This document shows, piece by piece, positions 44,846 to 53,997 of a stretch of 64,000 nt of DNA. The position numbers and the translations under genes were made by a program. Numbering within the stretch: the stretch's first letter is position 1; the number at the start of each line of letters is the position of its first letter. Below the pieces are notes generated by a model. It was not told the origin of the DNA. It ran no database searches and worked only from the letters and a program-made list of their open reading frames with translations. The stretch comes from Amycolatopsis sp. cg9 (GTDB taxonomy: Bacteria; Actinomycetota; Actinomycetes; Mycobacteriales; Pseudonocardiaceae), in contig NZ_CP166850.1 of the NCBI RefSeq assembly GCF_041346945.1, positions 5,316,501-5,380,500 on the forward strand, read 5' to 3'.

Positions 44846-45718
44846 CTAGGCGGGCTGCGGGCCCACCTTCCCGACGGCGAGGGCGCCCAGCCGGGTGCCG
44901 TGCCGGAGGACGTCCACAGTGGACTCACCGGCCAGCCAGCCGGTGAGCACGCCCGCGTCGAACGCGTCGCCCGCGCCCGTCGAGTCGATGCACTCGGCCT
45001 CGACCGCGGGCACGCTCGTCACGCCGCCGGCGTCGACCCAGCTGGCGCCGTCCAGCCCGGCCGTCACGACCACCGCGCCGACCGCGTCGAGCAGCTCCTT
45101 CGCCGCCGCCGGGTCCGCCGAGCCGGTCAGGGCGACCAGCTCCTCGGTGTTCGGCATCAGCAGGTCGACGCCGCGGACGTCGTCGAGGAACGCGGCCGGG
45201 TCGGTGATGTGCGCGGCCGCCTGGGGATCGACCGAAGTGGTCAAGCCGGCTTCGCGGGCGGCGGCCAGGGAAGCCAGCCCGGCCGCCCGCGACGGCGGGT
45301 CGAGCAGCACGTACCCGGACAGGTGCAGGTGGCTCGCGCCGGCCAGCGCCTCCGGGGTGACGTCCTCGGGGGCGAAGCGCTGGTTCGCGCCGCGGTCGGC
45401 GAGCATGCTCCGCTGCCCGGAGCCGTCGACCATCACCACGACGCAGCACGTCGGCGCCTCGTCGTCCACGGCGAACGCGCACCGCACGCCCGCCGCCTCC
45501 AGCTCCGCGCGGATCAGCCGGCCGCCGGGGTCGTTGCCGATCCGCGCGAGCAGCGTCGTTTCCGCGCCGAGGGAACGCAGCCACAGCGCGGTGTTGGCGC
45601 CCGAGCCGCCGCCGGTGAACCGGATCTTCGCGCGGGCGTCGCCGCCGTGCGGCAACGGCTTGTCGTGCCGGGCGATCACGTCCAGGGCCGCGTCGCCGAC
45701 CACCACGATCCCGCTCAT
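44846..45718 (-). CDS. psuK: PfkB-family kinase, probable pseudouridine kinase
   Basis: 290 aa. Ribokinase-fold motifs: IVVVGDAALDVIARHDK at the start, FTGGGSGANTALWLRSLG (PfkB signature 1), LLMPNTEELVALTG and DSTGAGDAFDAGVLTGWL (signature 2 with catalytic Asp and anion hole). PfkB kinases accept several sugars, but the 4-bp ATGA overlap with psuG directly upstream points to phosphorylation of pseudouridine to its 5'-phosphate, the substrate of PsuG. Confidence 0.87.
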   Translation of the reverse strand: MSGIVVVGDAALDVIARHDKPLPHGGDARAKIRFTGGGSGANTALWLRSLGAETTLLARIGNDPGGRLIRAELEAAGVRCAFAVDDEAPTCCVVVMVDGSGQRSMLADRGANQRFAPEDVTPEALAGASHLHLSGYVLLDPPSRAAGLASLAAAREAGLTTSVDPQAAAHITDPAAFLDDVRGVDLLMPNTEELVALTGSADPAAAKELLDAVGAVVVTAGLDGASWVDAGGVTSVPAVEAECIDSTGAGDAFDAGVLTGWLAGESTVDVLRHGTRLGALAVGKVGPQPA

Positions 45719-46620
45719 GCCAGCGCCACCGCGACCTCGGCGGCCAGCTTCGCGTTGTTGAGCACGAGCGCTTCGTTCGCGTCGATGCTCGCGCCGTCGC
45801 TGGCGGTGTGGAAGTGCTCCAGCAGCACCGGCGTGACGTCGGCGCCGTGCACCCCCCGCTCCGCGACCAGGGCGAGGCCTTCGGCGAGCAAGCGGTCGTG
45901 CAGTGCCTTGTCCATTTCGGACGCTTCGGGGATGGGGTTCGCCAGCAGCACACCGGAACCGGCGTACGCGCGGTGCGCGGCGACCACGGCGGCGGCCTGC
46001 TTCGGGTCGTCGACCCGCCAGCCGACCGCGTGCCCGGACGAGCGCAGGTAGAACGCCGGGAAGTCGTCGGTGCGGTACCCCAGCACCGGCACCGAGTTCG
46101 TCTCCAGCACCTCGAGCGTCGCCGGGATGTCGAGGACCGACTTCACACCGGAGCAGACGACCACGGTCGGCACCTTCGCCAGCACGCCGAGGTCCGCCGA
46201 GACGTCCCACGACTGCGCGGCGCCGACGTGCACGCCGCCGAGCCCGCCGGTGGCGAACATCCCGATCCCCGCGGCGGCGGCCAGCGCCGACGTGCTCGCC
46301 ACGGTCGTCGCGCCCGAGCGGCCGAGCCCGACGGCGGGGCCGAGGTCGCGCAGCGACAGCTTGTCCAGCCCGGCGTCCGGCGCGCAGACCCGCTCCAGCT
46401 CGGCGGGGGAGAGACCGACGACGACCCGGCCGTCGAGCACCGCGATCGTGGCCGGGACGGCCCCGCCGTCACGCACCACGCGCTCGAGGCGGCGGGCGAC
46501 GTCGAGGTTGCGGCCGGCGGGGAGGCCGTGGGACAGGATGGTGCTCTCCAGCGCTACGACGGGGTGCCCGTCACGCAGCGCCGAGGCGATCTCTTCGTGC
46601 AGGTGGAGTGGGGTGGTCAC
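45715..46620 (-). CDS. psuG: Pseudouridine-5'-phosphate glycosidase
   Basis: 301 aa, GTG start at 46620, full family length. Conserved parts: VVALESTILSHGLPAGRNL, ATIAVLDGRVVVGLS, GGLGGVHVGAAQSWDVSADL, VVVCSGVKSVLDIPATLEVLET (with the catalytic Lys) and the C-terminal PVLLEHFHTASDGASIDANEALVLNNA. It breaks the C-C glycosidic bond of pseudouridine 5'-phosphate into uracil and ribose 5-phosphate. First gene of the psuG-psuK pair; no dedicated transporter is next to it. Confidence 0.94.
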   Translation of the reverse strand: MTTPLHLHEEIASALRDGHPVVALESTILSHGLPAGRNLDVARRLERVVRDGGAVPATIAVLDGRVVVGLSPAELERVCAPDAGLDKLSLRDLGPAVGLGRSGATTVASTSALAAAAGIGMFATGGLGGVHVGAAQSWDVSADLGVLAKVPTVVVCSGVKSVLDIPATLEVLETNSVPVLGYRTDDFPAFYLRSSGHAVGWRVDDPKQAAAVVAAHRAYAGSGVLLANPIPEASEMDKALHDRLLAEGLALVAERGVHGADVTPVLLEHFHTASDGASIDANEALVLNNAKLAAEVAVALA

Positions 46621-46629
46621 GAGGGACCA

Positions 46630-47247
46630 TCATCGGTGATCGGTCCGCTCGCCGCGCCAGTGGGTCAGCTCGGCCGTGAGGTTCTTTTCCGCGGCCATCG
46701 CCCAGCGTGCCCGCGCGGCTTCGCTGCGGTACAGCTCACGCGCGAGCATCCCTTCCAGGACCGCGATGCGGCCTTCGCGCCAGACGTCGTCGGGGTATTT
46801 CGCGTACTCCTGGCGCACACTCTTCGCGTAGACCGCGTACTCGCCGGGCGGCGCGCCGAGGATGGCCAGATCGGCGTCGAGCAGCGCGGTCGCGAGGGGG
46901 TCGTCCGGCGGGGCGTCGTGCGTGATCGTGGCGAGGATCAGGCCTTCGACCCGCTCGACGTGCGCTTCGGCGACCCCGTCGAGCGCTTCGCGGGCCCACG
47001 CCGCGCTGGCGCGTTCGTCTTCGCCGGGCTTCGCGTCGTACACGACGTCGTGCGCCCAGGCGGCGACGGCGAGCATCGCGCGTTCGGTGCCGCCGAGGTC
47101 GCCGGCCAGCCGAGCCGAGTCGCGGACGACGGCGGCCGCGTGGTCCAGCGTGTGGTAGCGGCGGTGCGGCTCGCCGTAGCGCGCTTCGAGCCGCGGCCAG
47201 GCCGCGGACCTGCCGCCCAGCGCCGCGACCGCGTCGGGCCACTCCAT
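46630..47247 (-). CDS. HD-domain protein (predicted metal-dependent phosphohydrolase)
   Basis: 205 aa; ATG at 47247 shares its A with the stop of the Spo0M-like gene (TGATG), so the two are coupled. HD motifs: RRYHTLDHAAAVVRDS and AWAHDVVYD, then ATITHDAPPDDPLATALLDADLAILG with a conserved Asp pair. The pattern is that of the small 'HD/PDEase-like, N-methyl-D-aspartate receptor NMDAR2C-like' actinobacterial proteins. Substrate unknown. It ends 10 bp before the psuG start and may belong to the same transcript. Confidence 0.83.
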   Translation of the reverse strand: MEWPDAVAALGGRSAAWPRLEARYGEPHRRYHTLDHAAAVVRDSARLAGDLGGTERAMLAVAAWAHDVVYDAKPGEDERASAAWAREALDGVAEAHVERVEGLILATITHDAPPDDPLATALLDADLAILGAPPGEYAVYAKSVRQEYAKYPDDVWREGRIAVLEGMLARELYRSEAARARWAMAAEKNLTAELTHWRGERTDHR

Positions 47248-48035
47248 CAGTCGAAGATCCCGCGGGGCCGGGCCACCTGGTCGAGCCAGTCCTCGAGCTG
47301 CTTCTCCCAGTTCACGTCCGGCTTCATCGTGAACTTCCCGAGGAAGTCCTGCCCGCGCCCGCCGAAGCCGCCGGTCTTGCTCACCCGGACCCGCTTGGTG
47401 ACCTCGAGGACGACGTCGGTGCGCTCCGCCGAGGTCAGGAAGGTGACCGCGACTTGCGAGAAGATGCTCGCGAAGCGCGGCGAAGGCGCGAAGCGGATCT
47501 CCTGGAAGAACGGCAGCTGCTGCTGGGCGCCGTCGATGCGGCCCTGTTCGAGGATCGCTTCGCGGAAGGTGAAGCCGGTCCGGCTGAGCGCGTCGAGGAC
47601 CCGCTTCTGGGCCGGGAGCGGCTCGATCGCGACGGCGTCGGCGTCGAACGGGTCGCTGACCGCGGCGGCCAGGTCGAGCTCGGCCCGGACCCCGACCGCC
47701 ATCCCGGGCAGCGGCTTGGCGTAGACGCTGGTCACCGGTGTCTCCCAGGGCAGCGGCACCTCGAACGGCACCCGGACCTGCTGGCCGGCGCGGATGGTCT
47801 CGCGGCCGACGAGCTGCTGGGTGCCGAAGGGGAGGTCTTCGGTCTTGTCCGCGCCGGGGACCTGGACGCGCGCCAGCAGCGTCACCGAGAGGCCCTTGAT
47901 CTCCTGGTCGACCTCGCCGCCGAGCAGCAGGACCTCGCCGTGGAGGGGGCGGCCGGGGGCGGCGGCGGTCTCGAGCAGCCGGGCGTCGATCCGCGCCCCG
48001 CCGGAGCCGAACGTCGCGAGCACCTTCTGGAACAT
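47247..48035 (-). CDS. Spo0M-like sporulation/arrestin-fold protein
   Basis: 262 aa from ATG 48035. Arrestin-like beta-sandwich pattern of the Spo0M family: MFQKVLATFGSGGARIDARL, LHGEVLLLGGEVDQEIKGL, VPFEVPLPWETPVT, and a C-terminal VTKRVRVSKTGGFGGRGQDFLGKF. In Bacillus, Spo0M influences sporulation and cell division; in non-sporulating actinobacteria the role is unknown. Translationally coupled to the HD gene. Confidence 0.85.
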   Translation of the reverse strand: MFQKVLATFGSGGARIDARLLETAAAPGRPLHGEVLLLGGEVDQEIKGLSVTLLARVQVPGADKTEDLPFGTQQLVGRETIRAGQQVRVPFEVPLPWETPVTSVYAKPLPGMAVGVRAELDLAAAVSDPFDADAVAIEPLPAQKRVLDALSRTGFTFREAILEQGRIDGAQQQLPFFQEIRFAPSPRFASIFSQVAVTFLTSAERTDVVLEVTKRVRVSKTGGFGGRGQDFLGKFTMKPDVNWEKQLEDWLDQVARPRGIFD

Positions 48036-48093
48036 GCCGTGGATCCTGCCAGGCCGGGGACCGTTCGCACCGGGACTCGGGCACAATGGCCGG

Positions 48094-48336
48094 GTGAGCA
48101 CCGAGACGCTGACGAAGCCGGAAACCACGCCCGAGGGCACGGACACCACCGACGACGACACGCCGAAGATGTTCCACTACGTGAAGAAGAACAAGATCGC
48201 CGAGAGTGCGGTCATGGGCAACCACGTGGTGGCGCTCTGCGGCGAGGTCTTCCCGGTGACGAAGTCGCCGAAGCCCGGCTCGCCGGTCTGCCCGGCGTGC
48301 AAGGAGATCTTCGACGGGCTGCGCCCGGGGGAGTGA
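48094..48336 (+). CDS. DUF3039 small zinc-binding protein
   Basis: 80 aa, GTG start. Acidic N-terminus (TTPEGTDTTDDDTP) followed by MFHYVKKNKIAESAVMGNHVVALCGEVF and PVCPACKEIFDGL: His/Cys/Cys/Cys likely bind zinc. DUF3039 is a conserved actinobacterial family of unknown function. Divergent from the Spo0M-like gene by 58 bp, followed by a terminator at 48351. Confidence 0.87.
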   Translation: MSTETLTKPETTPEGTDTTDDDTPKMFHYVKKNKIAESAVMGNHVVALCGEVFPVTKSPKPGSPVCPACKEIFDGLRPGE

Positions 48337-48350
48337 CCCCGGCCTGAATC

Positions 48351-48375
48351 CCCCGGCGGGGTGAACCCGCCGGGG
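48351..48375 (+). terminator. Terminator after the DUF3039 gene
   Basis: CCCCGGCGGG (48351-48360), loop GTGAA, CCCGCCGGGG (48366-48375), followed by CTTCTT. Confidence 0.78.
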
Positions 48376-48502
48376 CTTCTTGCTGTCCGGATGCGCACGG
48401 ATCAGCGGACAAACGTGAAAAACCTTCATTCGGCGGGTGTGCCGGGTACCGGAGTCCTGGTAAATCCAGCGGGCCAGGTTCCCCCACCCACCGGAGTCGC
48501 AC

Positions 48503-49339
48503 ATGCGCAGAACCGGGATCGTGCTCACCCTCGCCGCCCTGCTGGCCGTGGTCTCGCCCGCACTGGCCCAGGCCGTCACCGGCTGGACGGAGGTCGGCCG
48601 CGACCAGGCCAGAGCCCTCGACGAGAGCCAGGGCCTCGCGACGATCGTGCGGCCGTCGGGCACCACCATCCGCTACACCGGGATCGGCACGATCCCGGCG
48701 GACCTCAACTCCCAGGGCTGGAGCCACGTCGGCGACCCGGGCTCGGCCCAGGGCTGGTACGTCGAGCCCTACCAGCGCGACGACCGCGGCGCGAAGCTCT
48801 TCCGCGTCCAGGCCCCGGACGGCTCGTGGGCGAACTACCAGCACGCCCTCGAGTCGTGGGAAGCGAACAACAATTCGTTCGCCGCGGTCTCGCCCGACGC
48901 CCGCTGGCTGGTGGCGGGGGAGTGGGGCACGATGGACCGCCTCCTGGTCCACCCGATGCCCGGCGTGGCGGCCACCGATCCGGCGCGGAACCTGCCGATG
49001 GCCGGCACGATCCGCCTCGACCACCAGGTCCGCGACGTCCAGGGCTGCGACTTCCAGACGGCCACCCGCCTGCTCTGCGCGTCGGACGACCCGGACGGCA
49101 GCCTCTTCGGCACCACGAAGCCGCTGCTGCAGATCGACCTGGCCGGCCTGCTGTCCGGTTCGGACGTCAGCGGGCACGTCACCTCGCTGGGCCAGCTGCC
49201 CCTGCGCAGCGGCTGCTCGGGGAACTTCGAGGTCGAGGGCATCGACTTCGACGAGCGGGACAGCACGCTGCGGGTGATCGTGATGTCGCCGAGCATCTGC
49301 ATCCTGTTCGACAGCATGACCTACCGCTTCAAGCAGTGA
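48503..49339 (+). CDS. Secreted protein of unknown function
   Basis: 278 aa. Signal peptide (residues 1-23, TGIVLTLAALLAVVSPALAQA). The mature part contains alternating strands with Trp/Gly/Asp turns (WTEVGRDQARALDESQG, TIRYTGIGTIPADLNSQGW, FAAVSPDARWLVAGEWGTMDRLLV, LRVIVMSPSICILFD) and four Cys. SPDARWLVAGE resembles beta-propeller blades, so a secreted sugar-binding or hydrolase-like propeller is possible, but no family was recognised. Single gene with a palindromic terminator at 49342. Confidence 0.75.
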   Translation: MRRTGIVLTLAALLAVVSPALAQAVTGWTEVGRDQARALDESQGLATIVRPSGTTIRYTGIGTIPADLNSQGWSHVGDPGSAQGWYVEPYQRDDRGAKLFRVQAPDGSWANYQHALESWEANNNSFAAVSPDARWLVAGEWGTMDRLLVHPMPGVAATDPARNLPMAGTIRLDHQVRDVQGCDFQTATRLLCASDDPDGSLFGTTKPLLQIDLAGLLSGSDVSGHVTSLGQLPLRSGCSGNFEVEGIDFDERDSTLRVIVMSPSICILFDSMTYRFKQ

Positions 49340-49341
49340 GA

Positions 49342-49387
49342 ACGGCGAAGGCCCGCACTTTCACGTGAAAGTGCGGGCCTTCGCCGT
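49342..49387. terminator. 46-bp perfect palindrome between convergent genes
   Basis: 49342-49364 is the exact reverse complement of 49365-49387, with the CACGTG core GCACTTTCACGTGAAAGTGC in the middle. It starts 2 bp after the secreted-protein stop and ends 4 bp before the transporter stop, so it serves both genes as terminator. Fifth copy of the core family in the window. Confidence 0.82.
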
Positions 49388-49391
49388 GTGG

Positions 49392-52300
49392 TCAGGCGGT
49401 CGGGGCGGGGTCCAGGGACTCCGACTCCGGGACCTTCGCCGGGGTGCGGCGAGCCTCGCGACGAGCGCGGCGACGCTCCTTGCGGGTCTCGACCATCGTG
49501 TACAGCGTCGGGACCAGCACCAGGGTCAGCAGCGTCGAGCTGACCAGGCCGCCGATCACCACGATGGCGAGGGGCTGGCCGATGAAGCCGCCCTGGCCGG
49601 TGATGCCCAGCGCCATCGGGACCAGCGCGAAGATCGTCGCCGCCGCGGTCATCAGGATCGGGCGCAGGCGGCGCCGGCCGCCCTCGGTGACCGCGTCCGC
49701 GACGCTCATCCCTTCGGCGCGGTACTGGTTGATCAGGTCGATCAGGACGATCGCGTTCGTCACCACGATGCCCACCAGCATCAGCATGCCGATCAGCGCC
49801 GGGAGGCCGAGCGCGGTGCCGGTCGCCAGCAGCAGGCCGATCGCGCCGGTCGCCGCGAACGGGATCGACACCAGCAGGATCAGCGGCTGGATCAGGCTGC
49901 GGAACGTCGCCACCATGATCAGGAACACGATCGCGATCGCCGCCAGCAGCGCCAGGAACAGGTTCGAGAACGCCTCCTGCTGGTCCTGGCTCACGCCGCC
50001 GAGCGAGTAGGACGCGCCGCCGGTGAACGTCAGGCCGTCCAGCTCGGACTTGATGTCGGCGGTCGTCTTGCTCAGGTTGTCGCCGGTGTTCTTGGCCGTC
50101 ACCGTGGTGCTCAGGTCGCCGCCGGTGCGGTGCACCGCCGCCGGTCCGTCCACAGTGGACACCTTCGCGACCTCGTCCAGCCGGACGACGCCCGCCGGGC
50201 CCGGGATCGGCAGGGCCTTCACCTGGTCGACCGTGACCGGCGCGGTGCCGGCGCGCAGCACGACGTCCGTGCGCTGCCCGTCGACCGGCAGCTGCGTCAC
50301 CGTGCGGCCCGCGATCGCCTGGTTGGCGACCTGGCCGATGGTGCTCGCCGACAGCCCGCGCGCGGCGGCCGCGGCGTCGTCCACCTCGACCTGCACCCGC
50401 GGCGAGCCGACGGCCAGGTCACTGGTCACCTCGGTCAGCCCGGAGACCCCGCCCAGCGCCTGGACGACCTGGTCGGACGCCGGCTTGAGCGCGGCCTCCG
50501 ACGGCGCGGTCACGGTCACCGAGATCTGGTCGGAGTTGAAGCCGGACGCGTCCGCGCCGATCTTGATCTCGCCCAGCTCCGGCCGGGAGGTCAGCTTCGA
50601 CCGCAGCCGGTCCGACAGCGCGTCGAGGTCGGTGTCCTTCGCGACGGTGACCGAAATGCTCGTGTTGGTCCCGCCGCCGAAGCCGAACGCGCCGCCCCCG
50701 CCGACGCTGACCTGGTACGTCTGCACCGCGGACTCCGCCGCCAGCGCCTGCTCGACCGCGGTGGCGGCCTTCTCCTTGGCCTCGACGCTGGTGCCCGCGG
50801 GCAGCTTCTGCGTCATGTTCAGCGTGGTGCCGCCGGACTGGTCGAGGAAGTTGGTGTTGAGCCGCGTCGCGAGCCCGACGGTGCCGGCGAAAATCAGCAG
50901 CGCCAGCAGCACGACGGTCAGCCGCCGCTTGGTGGCGAACCGGATCACCGGCAGGTACGCGCGCTGCAGCAGGCCGCGGCGCTCCTTCTCGACGGCGGCT
51001 TCGCGCGCCCGCTCGGCTTCGATGGCGTCCGCCGGGACAGCGGGCTGCTTCAGGAACCAGTACGCCAGCACCGGAACCACGGTCAGCGACACGAGCAGCG
51101 AGGCCAGCAGCGCCACCGTCACCGTGATCGCGAACGGCGAGAACAGCTCCCCGACGAACCCGCCGACGAACGCGATCGGCAGGAACACCGCGACGGTCGT
51201 CAGCGTGGACGACGTCACCGCGCCGGCCACCTCGCGGACGCCGTCGAGCACCGCGCGCTGCTTTTCCTCGCCGTAAGCCAGGTGTCGCTTGATGTTCTCC
51301 AGCACGACGATCGAGTCGTCGACCACCCGGCCGATCGCGATGGTCAGCGCGCCGAGGGTGAGCAGGTTGAGCGACAGGTCGCCGGTCCACAGCGCCAGCA
51401 GCGCGACCACCACCGACAGCGGGATGGACACCGCGGTCACCAGCGTCGAGCGCACCGACAGCAGGAACAGCAGGATGACGAGGACGGCGAACGCCAGGCC
51501 CAGCAGGCCTTCGGTGGTCAGGCCGCTGATCGCGTCCTTCACCGGGGTGCCCTGGTCGAACACGACGTTCATCTCGGCGCCGGTCTTCTTCGCCAGCTCC
51601 GGCAGCTTGTCGCGCACGGCGTCGGAGATCGCGACGGCGTTCCCGTTGTCCACCATGGTGATCGAGAGGCCGAGGCTCGGCTTGCCGTTGGTGCGCGTGA
51701 TCGACGTCGGCGGCGCGAAGCCGGCCTGGACGTCGGCGACGTCACCCAGCTTCACCGGCCCGCGCGCCGGCGCGCCCGGCCGCGACGACGAAGCCGCGCT
51801 CGGCGTGAGGTAGAGGTTGCGGATCGTGTCCACAGTGGTCTGCCCGCCGCCGACCTGGACGCTGAGCGTCTTGCCGCCTTCGGTCAGCGTGCCCGCCGGG
51901 ATCGCGGCCCCCGCCGTCTGCAGGGTGGTGGCGATCGACGTCGGGTCGACGCCCGCGGCGGCCAGCTTCGCGTAGTCGAGGGTGATCGTGACGCGCGGCT
52001 GCTGCACACCCGTGACGGTCACCGTGCGGACGCCGTCGATCTTCCGCAGTTCCGGGGCGACCTGGTCGGTCAGCGCGGGCGCGAGCGCCTGCGGGTCCCC
52101 GGCCGTGCCCGCGGCGACCAGCACCACCGGCAGGTCGTCGGTGCTGCCCGCGGACACGGCGGGCTCGGAGTTCTGCGGCAGCCGCGGCCGGACCTGGTTC
52201 ACCACCTGCTGGATCTGCTGGACGGCGCCGTCGATGTCCGTGCCGAACTCGAACTGCGCGACCACGCGCGAAACGCCGTCCGAGGACGTGGAGTTGACCT

Positions 52301-52538
52301 CCTCGAGCCCCTTCAGCCCCTGCAGCGCACCTTCGAGGGGCTCGGTGACCTGCCGGTCGACCGCGTCCGGCGAAGCGCCCGCGTACGCGGTGACGATCTG
52401 GGCCTGCGGGAACTGCAGGGACGGGAACAGCTGCTGCTTGATCTGCGGCAGCGCGAACGCCCCGAACCCGACGACGACGAGCGCGAGCAGGCCGATCAGG
52501 CTTCGGTTGCGCAGGCTCAATCTGGCCAGCACGGACAT
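49392..52538 (-). CDS. RND-family efflux transporter (AcrB/SwrC-like)
   Basis: 1048 aa from ATG 52538. Full RND architecture in two halves: TM1 (LIGLLALVVVGFGAFALP), a large outer domain with PN/PC subdomains, the TM2-6 block with motif GRVVDDSIVVLENIKRHL (Asp pair for proton transfer), a second outer domain, and TM8-12 with IVVTNAIVLIDLINQYRAEGMSVADAVTEGGRRRLRPILMT. C-terminal tail is basic. Closest in type to Gram-positive SwrC-like hydrophobe/amphiphile exporters and to AcrB, not to MmpL. No periplasmic adaptor gene lies next to it. It would expel lipids, surfactants or drugs using the proton gradient. Confidence 0.9.
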   Translation of the reverse strand: MSVLARLSLRNRSLIGLLALVVVGFGAFALPQIKQQLFPSLQFPQAQIVTAYAGASPDAVDRQVTEPLEGALQGLKGLEEVNSTSSDGVSRVVAQFEFGTDIDGAVQQIQQVVNQVRPRLPQNSEPAVSAGSTDDLPVVLVAAGTAGDPQALAPALTDQVAPELRKIDGVRTVTVTGVQQPRVTITLDYAKLAAAGVDPTSIATTLQTAGAAIPAGTLTEGGKTLSVQVGGGQTTVDTIRNLYLTPSAASSSRPGAPARGPVKLGDVADVQAGFAPPTSITRTNGKPSLGLSITMVDNGNAVAISDAVRDKLPELAKKTGAEMNVVFDQGTPVKDAISGLTTEGLLGLAFAVLVILLFLLSVRSTLVTAVSIPLSVVVALLALWTGDLSLNLLTLGALTIAIGRVVDDSIVVLENIKRHLAYGEEKQRAVLDGVREVAGAVTSSTLTTVAVFLPIAFVGGFVGELFSPFAITVTVALLASLLVSLTVVPVLAYWFLKQPAVPADAIEAERAREAAVEKERRGLLQRAYLPVIRFATKRRLTVVLLALLIFAGTVGLATRLNTNFLDQSGGTTLNMTQKLPAGTSVEAKEKAATAVEQALAAESAVQTYQVSVGGGGAFGFGGGTNTSISVTVAKDTDLDALSDRLRSKLTSRPELGEIKIGADASGFNSDQISVTVTAPSEAALKPASDQVVQALGGVSGLTEVTSDLAVGSPRVQVEVDDAAAAARGLSASTIGQVANQAIAGRTVTQLPVDGQRTDVVLRAGTAPVTVDQVKALPIPGPAGVVRLDEVAKVSTVDGPAAVHRTGGDLSTTVTAKNTGDNLSKTTADIKSELDGLTFTGGASYSLGGVSQDQQEAFSNLFLALLAAIAIVFLIMVATFRSLIQPLILLVSIPFAATGAIGLLLATGTALGLPALIGMLMLVGIVVTNAIVLIDLINQYRAEGMSVADAVTEGGRRRLRPILMTAAATIFALVPMALGITGQGGFIGQPLAIVVIGGLVSSTLLTLVLVPTLYTMVETRKERRRARREARRTPAKVPESESLDPAPTA

Positions 52539-52627
52539 GACTCTGGGAACCCCCTCGGGAACGACGCGGCGACCGACGCCGGCGTCAGTGACCCGGAGAG
52601 CGTCCCATGTCCGACCTGAGGAGCGAC

Positions 52628-53788
52628 TCAGTCTGAGGGTGGATTCCGGGTCGTCCCTTGGGAGGACACGCGACCCTGAGGAGCGCTGGGTGCCGGTTCC
52701 GGTGCGCTCGGTGACGACGTGTCCTCTTCGGACGGTGCGCCGCCGTTTTCGGAGACGTCTTCGGCGCGCGGGCGCTTCAGCGGCGTGGTCGTGCGCTCCC
52801 ACAGCTTGCGGCCCTCTTCCGAGCGCAGCCGCTCGGAGGCGCGTTCCATCTCCAGCCGCCGCCACTTGCGCCGCTGCCGCCGGGTCGCCTTCGCCGGCCA
52901 CAGCTCCTGGATCGCGCTGTTGAAGTACGCCCCGCCGACCACGGCCAGCCCGATGAAGAACATCAGCAGCAGGAACGCGATCGGCGCGGCCAGCGCGCCG
53001 TAGGTGTAGCCGGTCTTGGTGATCCAGTTCAGGTAGACGCGCAGGCCGACCGACGAAAGCAGGAACACGACCATGGCGAGCACCGCGCCGGGCAGCCCGC
53101 GGTGCCACGGCAGCTTCCGCGGCAGGGCGAGCTTGTACAGCGTGGTCAGCGCCAGGGTGATCATCACCCCGAGGGTCGGGAAGTACAGCGCGCTCACCCA
53201 CGACGTCACGGTCGGGCGCCAGTCCGCCGGGAAGAACTCCGGCAGCAGGTCGGGGCCGATCGCCAGCAGCGGCAGCCCGACCACCAGGATCACCAGGCCG
53301 CACAGGTAGAGCAGGAGCGCGAAGATCCGCTGCCAGACGTCGTTGCGGACGCCGTACTGGTCGTGCGCGACCGTGATCGCGTCCACGAACGACGACATCG
53401 CCGACGAACCCGCCCAGAGCGAGATCAGGAAGCCCACCGAGACGATCTCGCCCTTGCCGACGGTGAGGATGCTGTTCACGGTCGGCTCGATGATGTCGTG
53501 GACCGCGTTGGCGCTGAACACCGTCTTGCAGAAGCCGATGATCCGGTCGTGCACCGCCGCCACGACGTCCTGGCCGAACCACTCGCCGACGAAGCCCAGG
53601 CTGCCGAGCAGGCCGAGCAGCAGCGGCGGCAGCGACAGCGTCTGCCAGAAGGCCGCTTCGGCGGCCTCGGAGAAGATGTTGCCCTCCCAGGCCTTGCCGA
53701 GCGTGCGCGTGAGGAGGCGCCACGGCCCCTTGCGGGCCACCTTCGTCGCTGCGGACGGCTGCACCTCACCCATGACGCTGTCCAGCAT
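52628..53788 (-). CDS. YihY/BrkB family membrane protein (second copy)
   Basis: 386 aa from ATG 53788; in-frame starts at 53773 and 53851 are alternatives and none has a good ribosome-binding site. Six hydrophobic segments between residues about 55 and 300. Family features: AFWQTLSLPPLLLGLLGSLG, GFLISLWAGSSAMSSFVDAITVAHDQYG and TYGALAAPIAFLLLMFFIGLAVVGGAYFNSAIQ. The C-terminal 80 residues are charged and then Pro/Ser-rich (cytoplasmic tail). Not closely similar to the YihY protein at 14538. Possibly co-transcribed with the RND gene, 89 bp downstream. Confidence 0.84.
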   Translation of the reverse strand: MLDSVMGEVQPSAATKVARKGPWRLLTRTLGKAWEGNIFSEAAEAAFWQTLSLPPLLLGLLGSLGFVGEWFGQDVVAAVHDRIIGFCKTVFSANAVHDIIEPTVNSILTVGKGEIVSVGFLISLWAGSSAMSSFVDAITVAHDQYGVRNDVWQRIFALLLYLCGLVILVVGLPLLAIGPDLLPEFFPADWRPTVTSWVSALYFPTLGVMITLALTTLYKLALPRKLPWHRGLPGAVLAMVVFLLSSVGLRVYLNWITKTGYTYGALAAPIAFLLLMFFIGLAVVGGAYFNSAIQELWPAKATRRQRRKWRRLEMERASERLRSEEGRKLWERTTTPLKRPRAEDVSENGGAPSEEDTSSPSAPEPAPSAPQGRVSSQGTTRNPPSD

Positions 53789-53997
53789 GGTCCATCGCCG
53801 CTGATTTGGCTCGTCACCACCGCTGCACCCGGGCGTGTCGGGGGACATCACCCGTGCCGGTGCCCGGAACTGTCGGACCCGGCCGGTAGACTCGCTCCAG
53901 TGCCCTCACCGCAGTCGCCGGCCGCCCAACGCAGCAGCAGTCGGTACCACAGTGAGGGTTTTCGCACGTCAAAGCACTTGAGCGAGGGGGGACCGGC

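Noticed and set aside
49365..52619. Plus-strand open frame of more than 1000 codons opposite the RND transporter
   Set aside because: Arg/Gln/His-rich shadow of the minus-strand gene, without ribosome-binding site or domain.
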